Of a stretch of 64,000 nucleotides of DNA, positions 55,039 through 64,000 are shown piece by piece. The DNA is from Podaxis mareebaensis (taxonomy: Eukaryota; Basidiomycota; Agaricomycetes; Agaricales; Agaricaceae): assembly GCA_018524725.1 (NCBI GenBank), contig JAEUWP010000264.1, positions 62,001-126,000 on the forward strand. Reading direction: 5' to 3'. A program made the translations under genes and the position numbers. Each line of letters begins with the position of its first letter. Within the stretch, counting starts at the first letter, position 1. The notes beneath the pieces are model-generated. The model ran no database searches and was not told the origin of the DNA. It was given only the letters and a program-made list of their open reading frames with translations.

Positions 55039-55317
55039 ATGTCTCGCACCTTCGAGCACCTCACCTTCATCGTCGGAGGTGACAATGAAAAACTCAAGAG
55101 GTTCCTGTGGATGGAAATAGTACGCAGACGTTTTCTATCAAGCTTACCAATTGGGGTTTTTGTTAGACGCAGTGATCCGATATACATCGGGAATGGTACG
55201 AAGGCGCGTGGAAAAGACGGCAACCGGAAATCATGCGCCTCTTCCTCCTCCATACGCGCTTCAACCCCTTCGGTGCAAACAAGCGGCTCCTACGACGATA
55301 ATGTCCACCCAAGCTGA
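55039..55317 (+). CDS. Possible small protein, unknown
   Basis: ATG at 55039 opens MSRTFEHLTFIVGGDNEKLK and continues FLWMEI up to a good GTACGC donor at about 55120. A TTGTTAG acceptor 47 nt later precedes a frame with DAVIRYTSGMVRRRVEKTA and PLPPPYALQPL that ends in TAG at 55336. The two blocks do not join in phase (one base off), so the gene either has a small indel or runs unspliced to 55317. Not recognised; no targeting signal. Confidence 0.35.
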   Translation: MSRTFEHLTFIVGGDNEKLKRFLWMEIVRRRFLSSLPIGVFVRRSDPIYIGNGTKARGKDGNRKSCASSSSIRASTPSVQTSGSYDDNVHPS

Positions 55318-55336
55318 AAAGGTCGTCAAACTCTAG

Positions 55337-55935
55337 AAGTTGGCTTCTTGATCCCGGTTAAGTCGGGTCTTACTTCCCGGTGCACCGACTAATTCTGTAG
55401 TCGGCAGCTGGGTATTTACAACGCAAAACCAGAGCTCCTTCAACTATAGAGAACCCGTGCCCCACAACTGGTGGTCCTGCTGCACCCTTGGGATACAAGA
55501 ACATGGACGGAATTTGGGGCCTAACAGGGCGGAGCGTATGTTTCGCTTTTCCATTTCTTCGTTCACGGAGCATTTCCGCAGAAATTCTGTGGGATATCCC
55601 CCTCTCAGTGCTTTCGCCTCTATTCTGCGACCAGCCATCCATAACGGCCAATTCCGGGAGGAGAATAGGTCCGATGCAACGTTATTCCCGAGTCCCGACA
55701 TACCTCAACATCCGACTTGGATCATGACGCCTCTGAACACGAATTGTCCATTCATCGCTATCGGTCGGGCCGCCTTAGCGTCTGGCAACTTCCATCTTCA
55801 TGGGTAACCGTCTCCGCATACGCATAACTTACCAAAAACCCTTGGAACGGAGGAATTCCAATATTGACACAGGTTTACATTTCAATTTCCAATGCTTATC
55901 CCCCATCATCACCGGAATTGGCCACGGGATACACA
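55337..55935. other. Intergenic, nothing supported
   Basis: Overlapping frames of 80-116 codons on both strands without domains. Upstream region of the Pro-rich gene. Confidence 0.4.
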
Positions 55936-55943
55936 TATAAATA
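55936..55943 (+). promoter_or_regulatory. TATA box of the 56016 gene
   Basis: TATAAATA in ACACATATAAATAGGG, 80 bp upstream of the ATG at 56016. Confidence 0.55.
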
Positions 55944-56015
55944 GGGATCCATGATATCGCGACGGTAGTTAACTGTCCTCTTCAGATCTACCATCTCTCT
56001 TCACCTCTCTCCGCC

Positions 56016-56767
56016 ATGGACTTCCTCAAGAACCTTACACACGGAGATCATCACGGATCCAACGATAAACCAACCAATCCCACTCCCGCACCTCCTCCCA
56101 AACACGAAGAATCAGAAGACAACCTCCTCGAAAAACTCGCCGACAAACTAAACATCTCCGATACCCAAACCACCACCCAACAACCGCCACCAGCACCTCC
56201 TGCACCCGAGCACCACAGCATCCTCGACAAACTCGGCGACGTCGTAGATAATCTCAGTGGCAGGAAGACCCCACCTCCTCCACCTCCTCCACCCGCACCC
56301 GAGGAATCGGATAACATCTTCGAGAAGATCGGCGACGCACTGAAAGGCGAAAAGAAGCAGCCCACCCCTCCACCTCCTCCACCAGAGCCTCAAGGCCTCT
56401 TTGATAAGATCTCAGATGCGCTGCATGGTGGGAAACACGAGGAGCCTCCAAAGCCACAAACATTGGGTGAGAAGATTGGGGATAAAGTGAATAGTGCGTT
56501 GGGTGGCGGTGCTAAGGGTGAAGCTGAGGAGGGTCATTTGGATAAAGGTTCGTGCACGTTGTTTTTAACATTTATGAGGGGGACAGGTGCTCACTGGTGT
56601 CGCGTTGTGCAGCGATCGATTTAGTCCAGGAACATGTATTGAAGCAGGGCCAGCAGAAGAACGAGAGTGCATTGGAGCAGGCGAAAGATCGTCAGATCGC
56701 TGGTGCCATCAGGCATGGGTTTGAGAGTATCACTGGAAGGGAGTTTCCGTCCCATAAGAAGGATTGA
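56016..56767 (+). CDS. Repetitive Pro-rich protein with amphipathic repeats
   Basis: Two exons, 56016-56547 and 56613-56767 (65 nt intron, GTTCGT...GTGCAG), give 228 residues. Five related helical units alternate with proline runs: NLLEKLADKLNI, SILDKLGDVVDNLSGRK, NIFEKIGDALKGEKK, GLFDKISDALHGGK and TLGEKIGDKVNSALGGG. The C-terminus is helical and charged (DLVQEHVLKQGQQKNESALE ... GFESITGREFPSH). The composition (Lys, Glu, Asp, Gly, Pro; one Cys or none) suggests a disordered, stress-type protein that may fold on membranes, like fungal LEA/DDR48-type proteins. A strong TATA box supports induced expression. No enzymatic domain. Confidence 0.72.
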
Positions 56768-56897
56768 TCATGATACCCCCCGCCACTTTGTAATTGTATC
56801 TCCGTGGATTCAAACGAAGCAAAGTTTTTCATTCCATTACTTTTCTGCTTGAACGGATTTCCCTCGTGATAACTACTAAATGCGCCATTGCATTCCT

Positions 56898-57092
56898 TCA
56901 CGGATCTGGATCACCAGCAATCGGCGGATAACAACACGTCCAACAACGGCCTCCTCCAAACACTTCCATCCCTTCCGGACAAGGTTTCGGGGCAGGCGGA
57001 CAAGTATCCCAGCAGTCGCCTTGAGCGAGCGTCCCGCTCACGGACGCGAAAACCACTACGAACAGAGCAACGATGTTCGATAAGTGTTTCAT
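56898..57092 (-). CDS. Small secreted cysteine-rich protein
   Basis: 64-residue frame on the minus strand. A signal peptide is obvious (HLSNIVALFVVVFASVSGTL, cleavage likely after A-L-A or thereabouts). The mature ~41 residues contain six Cys (CWDTC, CPEG, CWTCC) and many Pro and Gly. No intron. This is the effector-like or antimicrobial-like class of fungal secreted peptides; no specific role can be given. It converges on the 3' end of the Pro-rich gene, 130 bp away. Confidence 0.7.
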   Translation of the reverse strand: MKHLSNIVALFVVVFASVSGTLAQGDCWDTCPPAPKPCPEGMEVFGGGRCWTCCYPPIAGDPDP

Positions 57093-57713
57093 CTAGGGTG
57101 ACGGTGTAGTAACCTCATCAGAAATCTTAAGTGGTAACGACGAACAGCATTGGCTCACCGGTTATTGGTTGAGTTCTGGGATCCTTAGTTAAGGGCTGTG
57201 TACGTGAATTTGGATCAAGCTCTTGGGTAGAGTTCTAGGCCTATAAAGTCATTTTCAGCGCGAACTTGGCCACGTAGCCGTGGAGGTCGATACCAACTGT
57301 ATGGCCTGAGGGACAGGAAGCGTCATGTAACCCAGAGGCCAGATGCCTTTTATTACTGTGATGAAGTGGGGTCGGTGATACAGAGAACAAAAAGATCTCT
57401 ATCATTATATAGCATATGTCAAGCAGAGTATCCTTCCGCCCATGCCACGAAAGCATAGTGCTTGGGCGCAGGATCATGCCCAGGCGGTCGTCACGGAAAT
57501 GAGTCCAATACAACCAAACAAGAAGAGAACGAGGGACGCAGATATATTGTGCTCTGGTACGTCAATTACTTACACAACCTGCAAAGACCCATTACGACGA
57601 ACCAGACTGAAAAGAACGAGAATTAAAATACACATAACATACTTTTCACCCTCCGCTGTTCGCAGTTCTCCCCCACCGAAAGCCTTTAAAAAAACGAACC
57701 AAAGCCAATCCAA
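57093..57713. other. Intergenic, nothing supported
   Basis: Only short frames. It is the 5' flank of the Cys-rich peptide gene and the 3' flank of NAA35. Confidence 0.4.
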
Positions 57714-60700
57714 CTAATTCGCCTCGACCTGACAAGTAACCTTTGGAATCGGGAACCATGGATGCACATTGGGATCCCAGCGCAACTTAACCTCACCCAC
57801 CCGCGCTATTCCTGTCCCACCACTAAAACCACCCGCACTGACGGTCGAGTCAGGTCTCATCTTAAGTTCCACCTCAGACTCGCGCTCGTGCTCAGTTGTA
57901 ATCAGAGAGGCTGCAGACGTTGCCGTCTCGTCCCCTGAGCTGAACATTGACATTGACCTGGACGTGGAAGACGTGGTGGGTGAAGGAAATGATGATGTCA
58001 ATGAGGGAGGAGGAGGAGGTGGTGGTGGAGGTGGAGAAGAAGTCAAGGCCGAGTTTGGTGGTGATGGATGGGAAGATGGAGGGGGGAAAGTCGCGAAGAG
58101 GCCTTCGGCGATGTCTACTAGACGCTGGACGAACTACACAAAAGGATCATCAATCCCGTACAAATCAAGAAATGGAGTCAAGCGCTTCGTACCTCCTTCC
58201 TCTCGTCGACCCATCTATCTGCCCAAGCTCCAAGTCTCGGTCCACGCACATCAACACTGCTATCACTATCCTCATCACCCAGCCCGATTCCCGCCAAATC
58301 CCTCAACAACCCAACTGCGAGCTCAACACCCTCCCTCGGTGCGACATTGTCACTTTGTGCCCCCTAGCAAAAAACAATCAACATCAGCCAACTCCTACAC
58401 CCGAACGAACATACCTTCAACACTCTCAAACAAGCCTGCATAAAGCCTGCCAAATCCGGATGCATAACTGGCTCGTTCTCAAATTTCTCATAGTCCGGCT
58501 TAAACGCCCATTTGTATCTTCTGAAGAAGTTCGGTCTTGTCCGATTCCAGTTGAACGAGAGCAGTGGAATTGTCATCTATACCATTGCATGCCACGTCAA
58601 TATTTTTACAATCATCTACGGGAGGAGGAAGACGGAAGTTGGGACGTACAATAAAAAGCGAGGTACAAAGGGATTGAAGTGCGGTAGCCATTTGCTGGTT
58701 ATACACCATCTCACGGTGTGCGGGTGTATCTGCGAACTTGTTAGTAAAACTCAGTGAGTGGGGTGGGAGGAAGCTACGTGCCTGTGGCCACGACAGGCAA
58801 CAAAGCCTCATAGCATACCAGCTCAGCCTCAAACACTCGTGTCAGATACCAATACGCAAACGTCCTCTCCTCTGGCGCGTACAGCTCCAGCTGGAACCCA
58901 GAAAACACGATTTCGCGGATAGAAGATAATCGCCAGAGGAGTACGACGTTGGGAATGACAGAAAGTATGTTGCCTCGTGGAAGGTCCTACCAGTCACGAT
59001 AATTGAGTTTCAAAAAAGGATGTATGGGGACTTTGGAAGGCTCAGACTCACGGAAACGTCAACATATAACGTTGCCTCCGTCAATGTATCATACAAGCGA
59101 TGCCACCCGACCAGTGACTTCATCAAATGTCGCCGTCTTCGGGGAGGATTACTCCAACTCCCCTTTATATGCGGGATGATCAACTACGAAACGAATACAT
59201 CAGCTCCATGGGGCTTGCATCTAGACAGGGCAGAAAATACTTTGTATATATCACGCTCGAGGATATCAAAGGGCGGCACCGAACTCCCAACCCATCTTTG
59301 ACTGACTTGAGACCGGAAAAACGACCAAGAGATGCCAATGGTCTCGTAGAAGAACTTGTCGACAATCCAGACAAAAGGGTGGCGGTCGAAGACCAGTAGC
59401 CCATCGTAAAAAGCTGACTGTACAACGAACACGGTGAGCTTCGACCCAGAGCAAGGAAATCGGGTGAGGTTACCTGCGTCAGTGACCGAATATATGGCTG
59501 TTGTATTGGGGGCTTTGCAGTCCACACGCGTAGGGTTCCGACAGCCTATGAAAGACATGAATACCTGGGTCAAATGGATAATATCGAGGTGCACGCACCT
59601 TCCACGTCGACAAGCTATGGACAGCTGCCAGTCGACAGACTTCCTTCAAATCTTCAAAAAAGGTATCAAAGGCTTTCCACGTTTCTTCGGGGGAACCAAT
59701 GGGTAGCACACGTATAGGAACGACTGTGTTTAGTCGTCTCGAAATATATGGGTCGAAGGTGTGGCGGGCGATTGAATCTTGGGGCAGTTCGGGTAACCGC
59801 TGCGATCGTAATTTGTTGACGAACTCCTGGCAGATAGTAATATAGCTTTTGAACTGCGCGGGGGATCTATGGACGTTGGTATCCAAGAGTTGTAGAAATG
59901 CCTAGAATGGCGTCCGTTCAATTTACAGAGTATTCAGATATACGCGATGTCATCTCACTTTACGGAGTTGCAGCCGTGATATTAGCGGATCTTTCCACTG
60001 ATAAGGTACTACAGCCTCAACATCAGTCAGATATGGTCCAAAGTCATGCTCACACTCACCTTTTTCCGAGTCCGAAACCCAAACTGACGCTTCCTCCAAC
60101 ATAGAAGTGACAACCCTGACAGGGGTACCCTCCAATAAATAAATCTCACATTTATCACTTTGCCAGTCTTCAGTCTAATGCGGAATGCTATCGTGACTTG
60201 GAGACGATGAACAAAATGAAGGCTCAGCGTACGTCTTGGACCGCGCCTTTGGACAGCTCTCTCCATGTCAAATCACAACACTTGAGCAAACCCGCGACTG
60301 CAGCTCTCAAAACGATGGTAATATACTCGGGCGGTCGATCCGGATCGTTGGCGGTGAGAAATAGGGTTGGGACAAGGTCTGGATCTATGGAGCCGAGGTG
60401 ATGGATGTAGAGAAAGGTTAGGATTGTGTGCGACATGAAGTTGCCGTTGTGCCATTCCATCTGTGGGACCGTTAGCGCTGGGGGAAATGAAGGGACACAA
60501 TAGGACACACTTCGTAAGAAAAGGATCTGTCAATGATCCAGCATAGTTCCTCTGGTAGCAGCGGTGCGAGAGGATTGAATTTGGGTCTGTTGTCTCCTGG
60601 CGGTATGTATCCACTATCAAGGCGAGGTTCGCCAATCTGACCAAGAGCAGCGTTCCATGAGCGCCGTGTCGCGATAGCAGCAACATAATCACCTCAAACG

Positions 60701-60903
60701 CGGACATGGCGTCCTGGAGTGTGAAACCGTCCATGAACAACATCTGCTCCTGATGCATATCTAATACACTGCTCAGCACGACAATTAAATTGTAGAGAAT
60801 AAACATAAAATATGGTACCTGCAGCTGCATCCTCGAAGACATTTCTAACGTTGCGAAAGTCAAAGGCAGCGCCTGGAAGGTCGTCGAGAGGGACGATGTC
60901 CAT
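57714..60903 (-). CDS. NAA35: NatC N-alpha-acetyltransferase auxiliary subunit (NAA35/Mak10)
   Basis: Fifteen exons on the minus strand give 797 residues: 60903-60819, 60760-60693, 60636-60511, 60460-60233, 60174-60060, 60008-59959, 59901-59599, 59545-59474, 59417-59241, 59183-59052, 58986-58782, 58729-58650, 58576-58415, 58363-58193, 58133-57714. Phases match at every join. Hallmarks are LFMDGFTLQDAMSAFEIGEP, RLDSGYIPPG and MEWHNGNFMSHTILTFLYIH. Further on come FFEDLKEVCRLAAV, RRRRHLMKSLVGWHRLYDTL, NFFRRYKWAFKPDY, and a C-terminal WDPNVHPWFP. Mak10/Naa35 anchors the NatC complex (with Naa30 and Naa38) to ribosomes, which acetylates Met-Leu/Ile/Phe N-termini. The 58781-58730 intron has a GC donor (GCACGT). 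A poly-Pro run near the C-terminus is extra compared with yeast. Confidence 0.9.
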
Positions 60904-60960
60904 GGATGAGAGGGGGTGAGTGGAAACAAGAAGACGACCAGAACAGTGGCTGTGCCCAAA

Positions 60961-62255
60961 ATGTTCTTTCGTCTTGTGGCCAACTCTGCCAGATCTCTCG
61001 GCCGCCGCTCCATCCACTCCAACTCCAAGCGCGTCGTTCTCTCTGGCATCCAGCCCACAGGCGTTCCGCATGTAAGTTGCTCGCTCTGTGTTCTAGACAA
61101 ATCTGACACTAGGCAGCTAGGCAACTACCTCGGTGCGCTCTCGAATTGGGTCAAACTCCAAAAGACTGCCGATCCGCAGGATGACTTGCTCTTCATGATT
61201 GTTGGCTGGCATGCTTTGACGCTGCCCCAGGATCCAAAGGAACTTGCTACGTCGCGCTGGAATATGCTTGCGACGCTCCTTGCAATTGGACTCGACCCGA
61301 AGCGGTCTATTATCTTTCACCAAGACCACGTAAGCTGAGTATATTGCCACAAGAACCCACCATTGACGACGCATTACAGAACCAGGATCACGCAGAGCTG
61401 TCATGGGTTCTCACTTGCATGACCTCTGTTGGGAAATTGCGCCGGATGACGACTTGGAAGTCCCGCATAGCGACTTCACGAAACGCAGAAGAGGCCGACG
61501 TTGATGAGTCGCTCCTTAATGCTGGACTGCTCACGTATCCTGTGTTACAAGCTGCCGACATCTTGGTCTATCGGTGCGTTTATGTGTGTTTAACTCTTCG
61601 TATATAAACTGATCTTCGTGAAGCGCAACTCACGTTCCTGTAGGCGATGACCAGACCCAGCATCTCGAATTAACGCGCGACATTGCCGACTCATTCAACC
61701 GCACATTCAAATCTCCAAAAGGGCCTCTCTTCCCTCTACCCGCTCAAGTCAACAGTACGTTCTCTTCACCTTTCTACAGAATCGAACCAAAAAACACGTT
61801 TCCCAGCGATATCACGACGCATCCTCTCCCTAAAAGACCCGTCCTCGAAAATGTCTAAATCAGCGCCCGACATCCAATCTCGCATCCTCCTCACCGATAC
61901 CCCCGCTGAAATCAAGTCCAAAATCCGTGGTGCAGTAACTGATTCTATCCAAGGCATCACCTACGACCCCGTTAATCGCCCAGGCACCGCGAACCTCCTT
62001 ACGATTCTCGCTGCGTGCAGCGAAGAGGACGTGGAATCCGTCGCGAGTCGATACGAGAGCAAAGGGCACGGCGCGTTGAAGGCGGATGTTACCGAGGCCG
62101 TGATTGAACTCCTACGAGAACCGCAGGCCGAGTTTGAGCGACTGTGCGAAGAGAGGGTGTATCTTGTGCAGGTGGCTGATGAGGGCGCTAGAAAGGCTAA
62201 GGAGTTGTCAAATGAGACGATGCGTCACGTTAGAGAAAGATTGGGCCTTTGCTGA
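60961..62255 (+). CDS. MSW1: Mitochondrial tryptophanyl-tRNA synthetase
   Basis: Five exons (60961-61071, 61117-61329, 61380-61573, 61624-61754, 61807-62255) give 365 residues. The N-terminus is presequence-like ([20 protein letters not shown]). Class I motifs are TGVPHLGN at residues 33-40 (HIGH) and KMSKS at 231-235. Other family marks are [25 protein letters not shown] and [16 protein letters not shown]. It charges mitochondrial tRNA-Trp. The length equals bacterial and mitochondrial TrpRS (about 330-380). Its start codon is 57 bp from that of NAA35 on the other strand. Confidence 0.93.
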
Positions 62256-62907
62256 GGATATTGTACTAATGGAATAGACTTGGATAATTAGTCCGCAGCT
62301 ACCTCTCACCATCTCATTAACTATTCCGCAGTCGCTATCACACTTTTGTTCACCTAGAACTTCCATCATTCCGCATGTCCGCGGCGGGTAGCAACACTGC
62401 ATCTTCCCATGTCCTACGACTTTGCCTACAAGTGCACAATACTGGATATCACTTGCCAAAAGTAGCGTTCATGACTCGCTCAGCGCTCATCGCTTCCGAA
62501 CGGAACGAGTACCCCCACGATCACCACAGCCACCCGATCTCGATCCCTGTCCGCTCGATGTTCACATACACTAACACAGCTGATCGCCGCACCTTAGAAC
62601 CTCGTAGAACAGCGACGAAACTACGACAAATCTCAACCCCCAACTCTGGAATCCCAAAAACCAAACCGAACCACCACATTCGCGCAATCCCGCGCTAGAT
62701 TCCACCCCGAAATTTCTCTCTCCTACCCATTCCCCGAGTCATCGACTTCCCAGATTCAAGCCTCCTATTTACTCAGGAACTCGTAACTACGTCCTCGGTG
62801 ACACCTCTCGGGTACGTCCCCTTGATTTTAGAACACACAGCATCCATACTTGCCCATGACTTCTCCATTGTTCCAGAACCAAACACCCCCATGCCCCGCT
62901 CCTAGGT
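62256..62907. other. 3' flank of MSW1, no supported gene
   Basis: A 107-codon frame at 62375-62698 has no domain and no promoter signal. Confidence 0.4.
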
Positions 62908-62914
62908 ATAAAGC
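62908..62914 (+). promoter_or_regulatory. Possible TATA box
   Basis: TATAAAG in CTAGGTATAAAGCC, upstream of a C-rich stretch and the possible gene at 63191. Confidence 0.35.
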
Positions 62915-63190
62915 CTACCACTGACAAACAACACCCCAAAGCCTAATTTATTCCTACCCGTACCGCCGTCGCTCCCTCCTTCGCCTCCAACGTCTCGCGG
63001 CCCCCCTCGGGCTCGCGATTGATACGCTTTCCGCTCGCGGCGCGCCCCCCTCCTCCGTCTACATGCACTAGTCGCCCGCCGCCTGATCGATCAACACTCA
63101 TCGATCTAAGCTTACCGTTCTCCGCCCTCGAGACAAAGGGCGTGAAAGCTTTCCTTTTATTAAATATATATTTTATCCAGGTCCTCGTCG

Positions 63191-63971
63191 TTGGTGTCCC
63201 GTTTGATCAGCTATCAACCGGGCAACCAACTACGAGCACCTCGATCTCCACTCCGCCGCCGCGTCCGCCTCTTCCTCAACCTCGTCCGGTACCACTACCG
63301 GCTCCACGACCACGACCACGACCATGACCATGATACCCCCCCGCCGCCGTCCCCGCCGCCACCTCCATTGCGGCATTACTTTTATTCCACCTCGACGTCG
63401 TCCGTCGATACCTACTGCCCCGACAAGGTTGCTAGCTCAAGCCGTCCTTACGGCTCTACTTTAGAAGGTCGTTATACGACCTCTCCACCACCTCCACGGG
63501 GTCCACCCAGTTCTGCCGGTGAGTCTTATCTTTTGATTATTATACATGTTTGAATTATTGTTAATGTTTTCTTTGTTTATTTTCAGTTCTGGGTGTGATG
63601 TTGATACTAGAGGTAAGCCTGATCCTCTCCGCTTTTTTGAGCATTTTCTGATTATCTTTTCAGGGCTGGGTGTGATGTTGATACTAGGTTTTTTTTCTTT
63701 TTTTTCTTCTATGCCATATGCTTTCCTTTTTTCTTTTTTTGATTTATATAATGGAATTGATATTTCTTTTGATACTCAATTTACATACTATGTTTGTTCT
63801 TGTTACATAGTAGATACAATACACAAATTGAGCATCATAAGAAATAAACATTCACCACAGTTCTCATCCGGTGTGAACCTAAGATCCGCCAAAACTCAAC
63901 ACCAAACCCCTCAAAAAACCCAGAAAATTCCAGTCCAGACCTCCAACCATCCTCTGTCCCTAATCAGCTAA
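63191..63971 (+). CDS. Possible Ser/Thr/Pro-rich membrane protein (model uncertain)
   Basis: A low-complexity frame rich in Pro, Ser and Thr (STSTSSVDTYCPDK, TTSPPPPRGPPSSA) ends at a good GTGAGT donor near 63521. Two acceptors downstream (63586 and 63663) each open a hydrophobic exon in the right phase (VLGVMLILE or GLGVMLILG). The second continues into a strongly hydrophobic stretch (FFSFFSSMPYAFLFSFF) and stops at 63971. A Ser/Thr-rich segment before a membrane span is common in fungal cell-wall sensors. The start is not defined, and a C7 run near 63340 separates a Thr-rich frame (SGTTTGSTTTTTT) from this one. Confidence 0.3.
63589..63687 (+). repeat. 22 bp exon-like direct repeat
   Basis: CTGGGTGTGATGTTGATACTAG occurs at 63589-63610 and 63666-63687, 77 bp apart, each preceded by a TTTTCAG acceptor. 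The first is followed by a GTAAGC donor. Confidence 0.85.
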
Positions 63972-64000
63972 ATTACACCTATTTTTAAACTTTCTAGTAG

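Noticed and set aside
1..64000. CRISPR arrays, bacterial operons, intact transposons or viral genes
   Set aside because: No spaced repeats, no ribosome-binding-site-led operons, no transposase or reverse transcriptase motifs, no long terminal repeats were seen.

Overview
The window looks like nuclear DNA of a mushroom-forming basidiomycete (Agaricomycetes). Almost every recognisable gene is cut by several 44-75 nt introns with GTRNGT donors and YAG acceptors. There are several F-box proteins of the mushroom type, with a short coiled segment and then an L-P-x-E-I/T-L box. The cytoskeletal gene has the EH-SH3-RhoGEF-PH (intersectin/Cin1) layout. Intergenic gaps are small in the gene-rich parts. 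I assigned exons by hand from splice signals, reading-frame phase and family knowledge; no alignment or RNA data were available.

Layout. 1-1.7 kb: 3' end of a RAD7-like LRR repair protein, then a tiny intron-containing metallothionein with its own TATA box on the minus strand. 1.8-9.6 kb: gene-poor DNA with a four-exon minus-strand gene of unknown function, a decayed coding remnant, a minisatellite and an odd T/A tract. 9.6-22.1 kb: an F-box protein, a large EH/SH3 gene that almost certainly continues into a RhoGEF-PH gene (one intersectin-like locus), a short-chain dehydrogenase and a possible arrestin-fold protein. 22-31 kb: gene-poor, with two broken or unresolved genes. 31-38 kb: an F-box array of four tandem units, two clearly degraded, each carrying a copy or remnant of the first exon of the neighbouring divergent gene; only the last unit is complete. 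38-42.7 kb: that neighbour, then mitoribosomal protein mS33 and the mitochondrial helicase SUV3 as a head-to-head pair. 44-47 kb: a divergent P450-like gene and small or decayed genes. 47.4-53.4 kb: a coiled-coil protein of the kind I recall as DUF6697, CDC73 (Paf1 complex), an inositol polyphosphate kinase and a 94-residue protein. 53.8-57.1 kb: a secreted CAP/PR-1 protein, an intron-containing elongator tRNA-Met(CAT), a repetitive Pro-rich protein and a small secreted Cys-rich protein. 57.7-62.3 kb: NAA35/Mak10 (NatC) and mitochondrial tryptophanyl-tRNA synthetase, head to head with 57 bp between start codons. 62.3-64 kb: mostly low-complexity sequence with a possible gene carrying a duplicated exon.

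Functional themes are information processing (Rad7, Cdc73, NatC, tRNA), mitochondrial gene expression (mS33, Suv3, WARS2), endocytosis and actin (intersectin), F-box turnover, and secreted or stress proteins (CAP, Cys-rich peptide, metallothionein). No CRISPR array, rRNA or intact transposon was seen.
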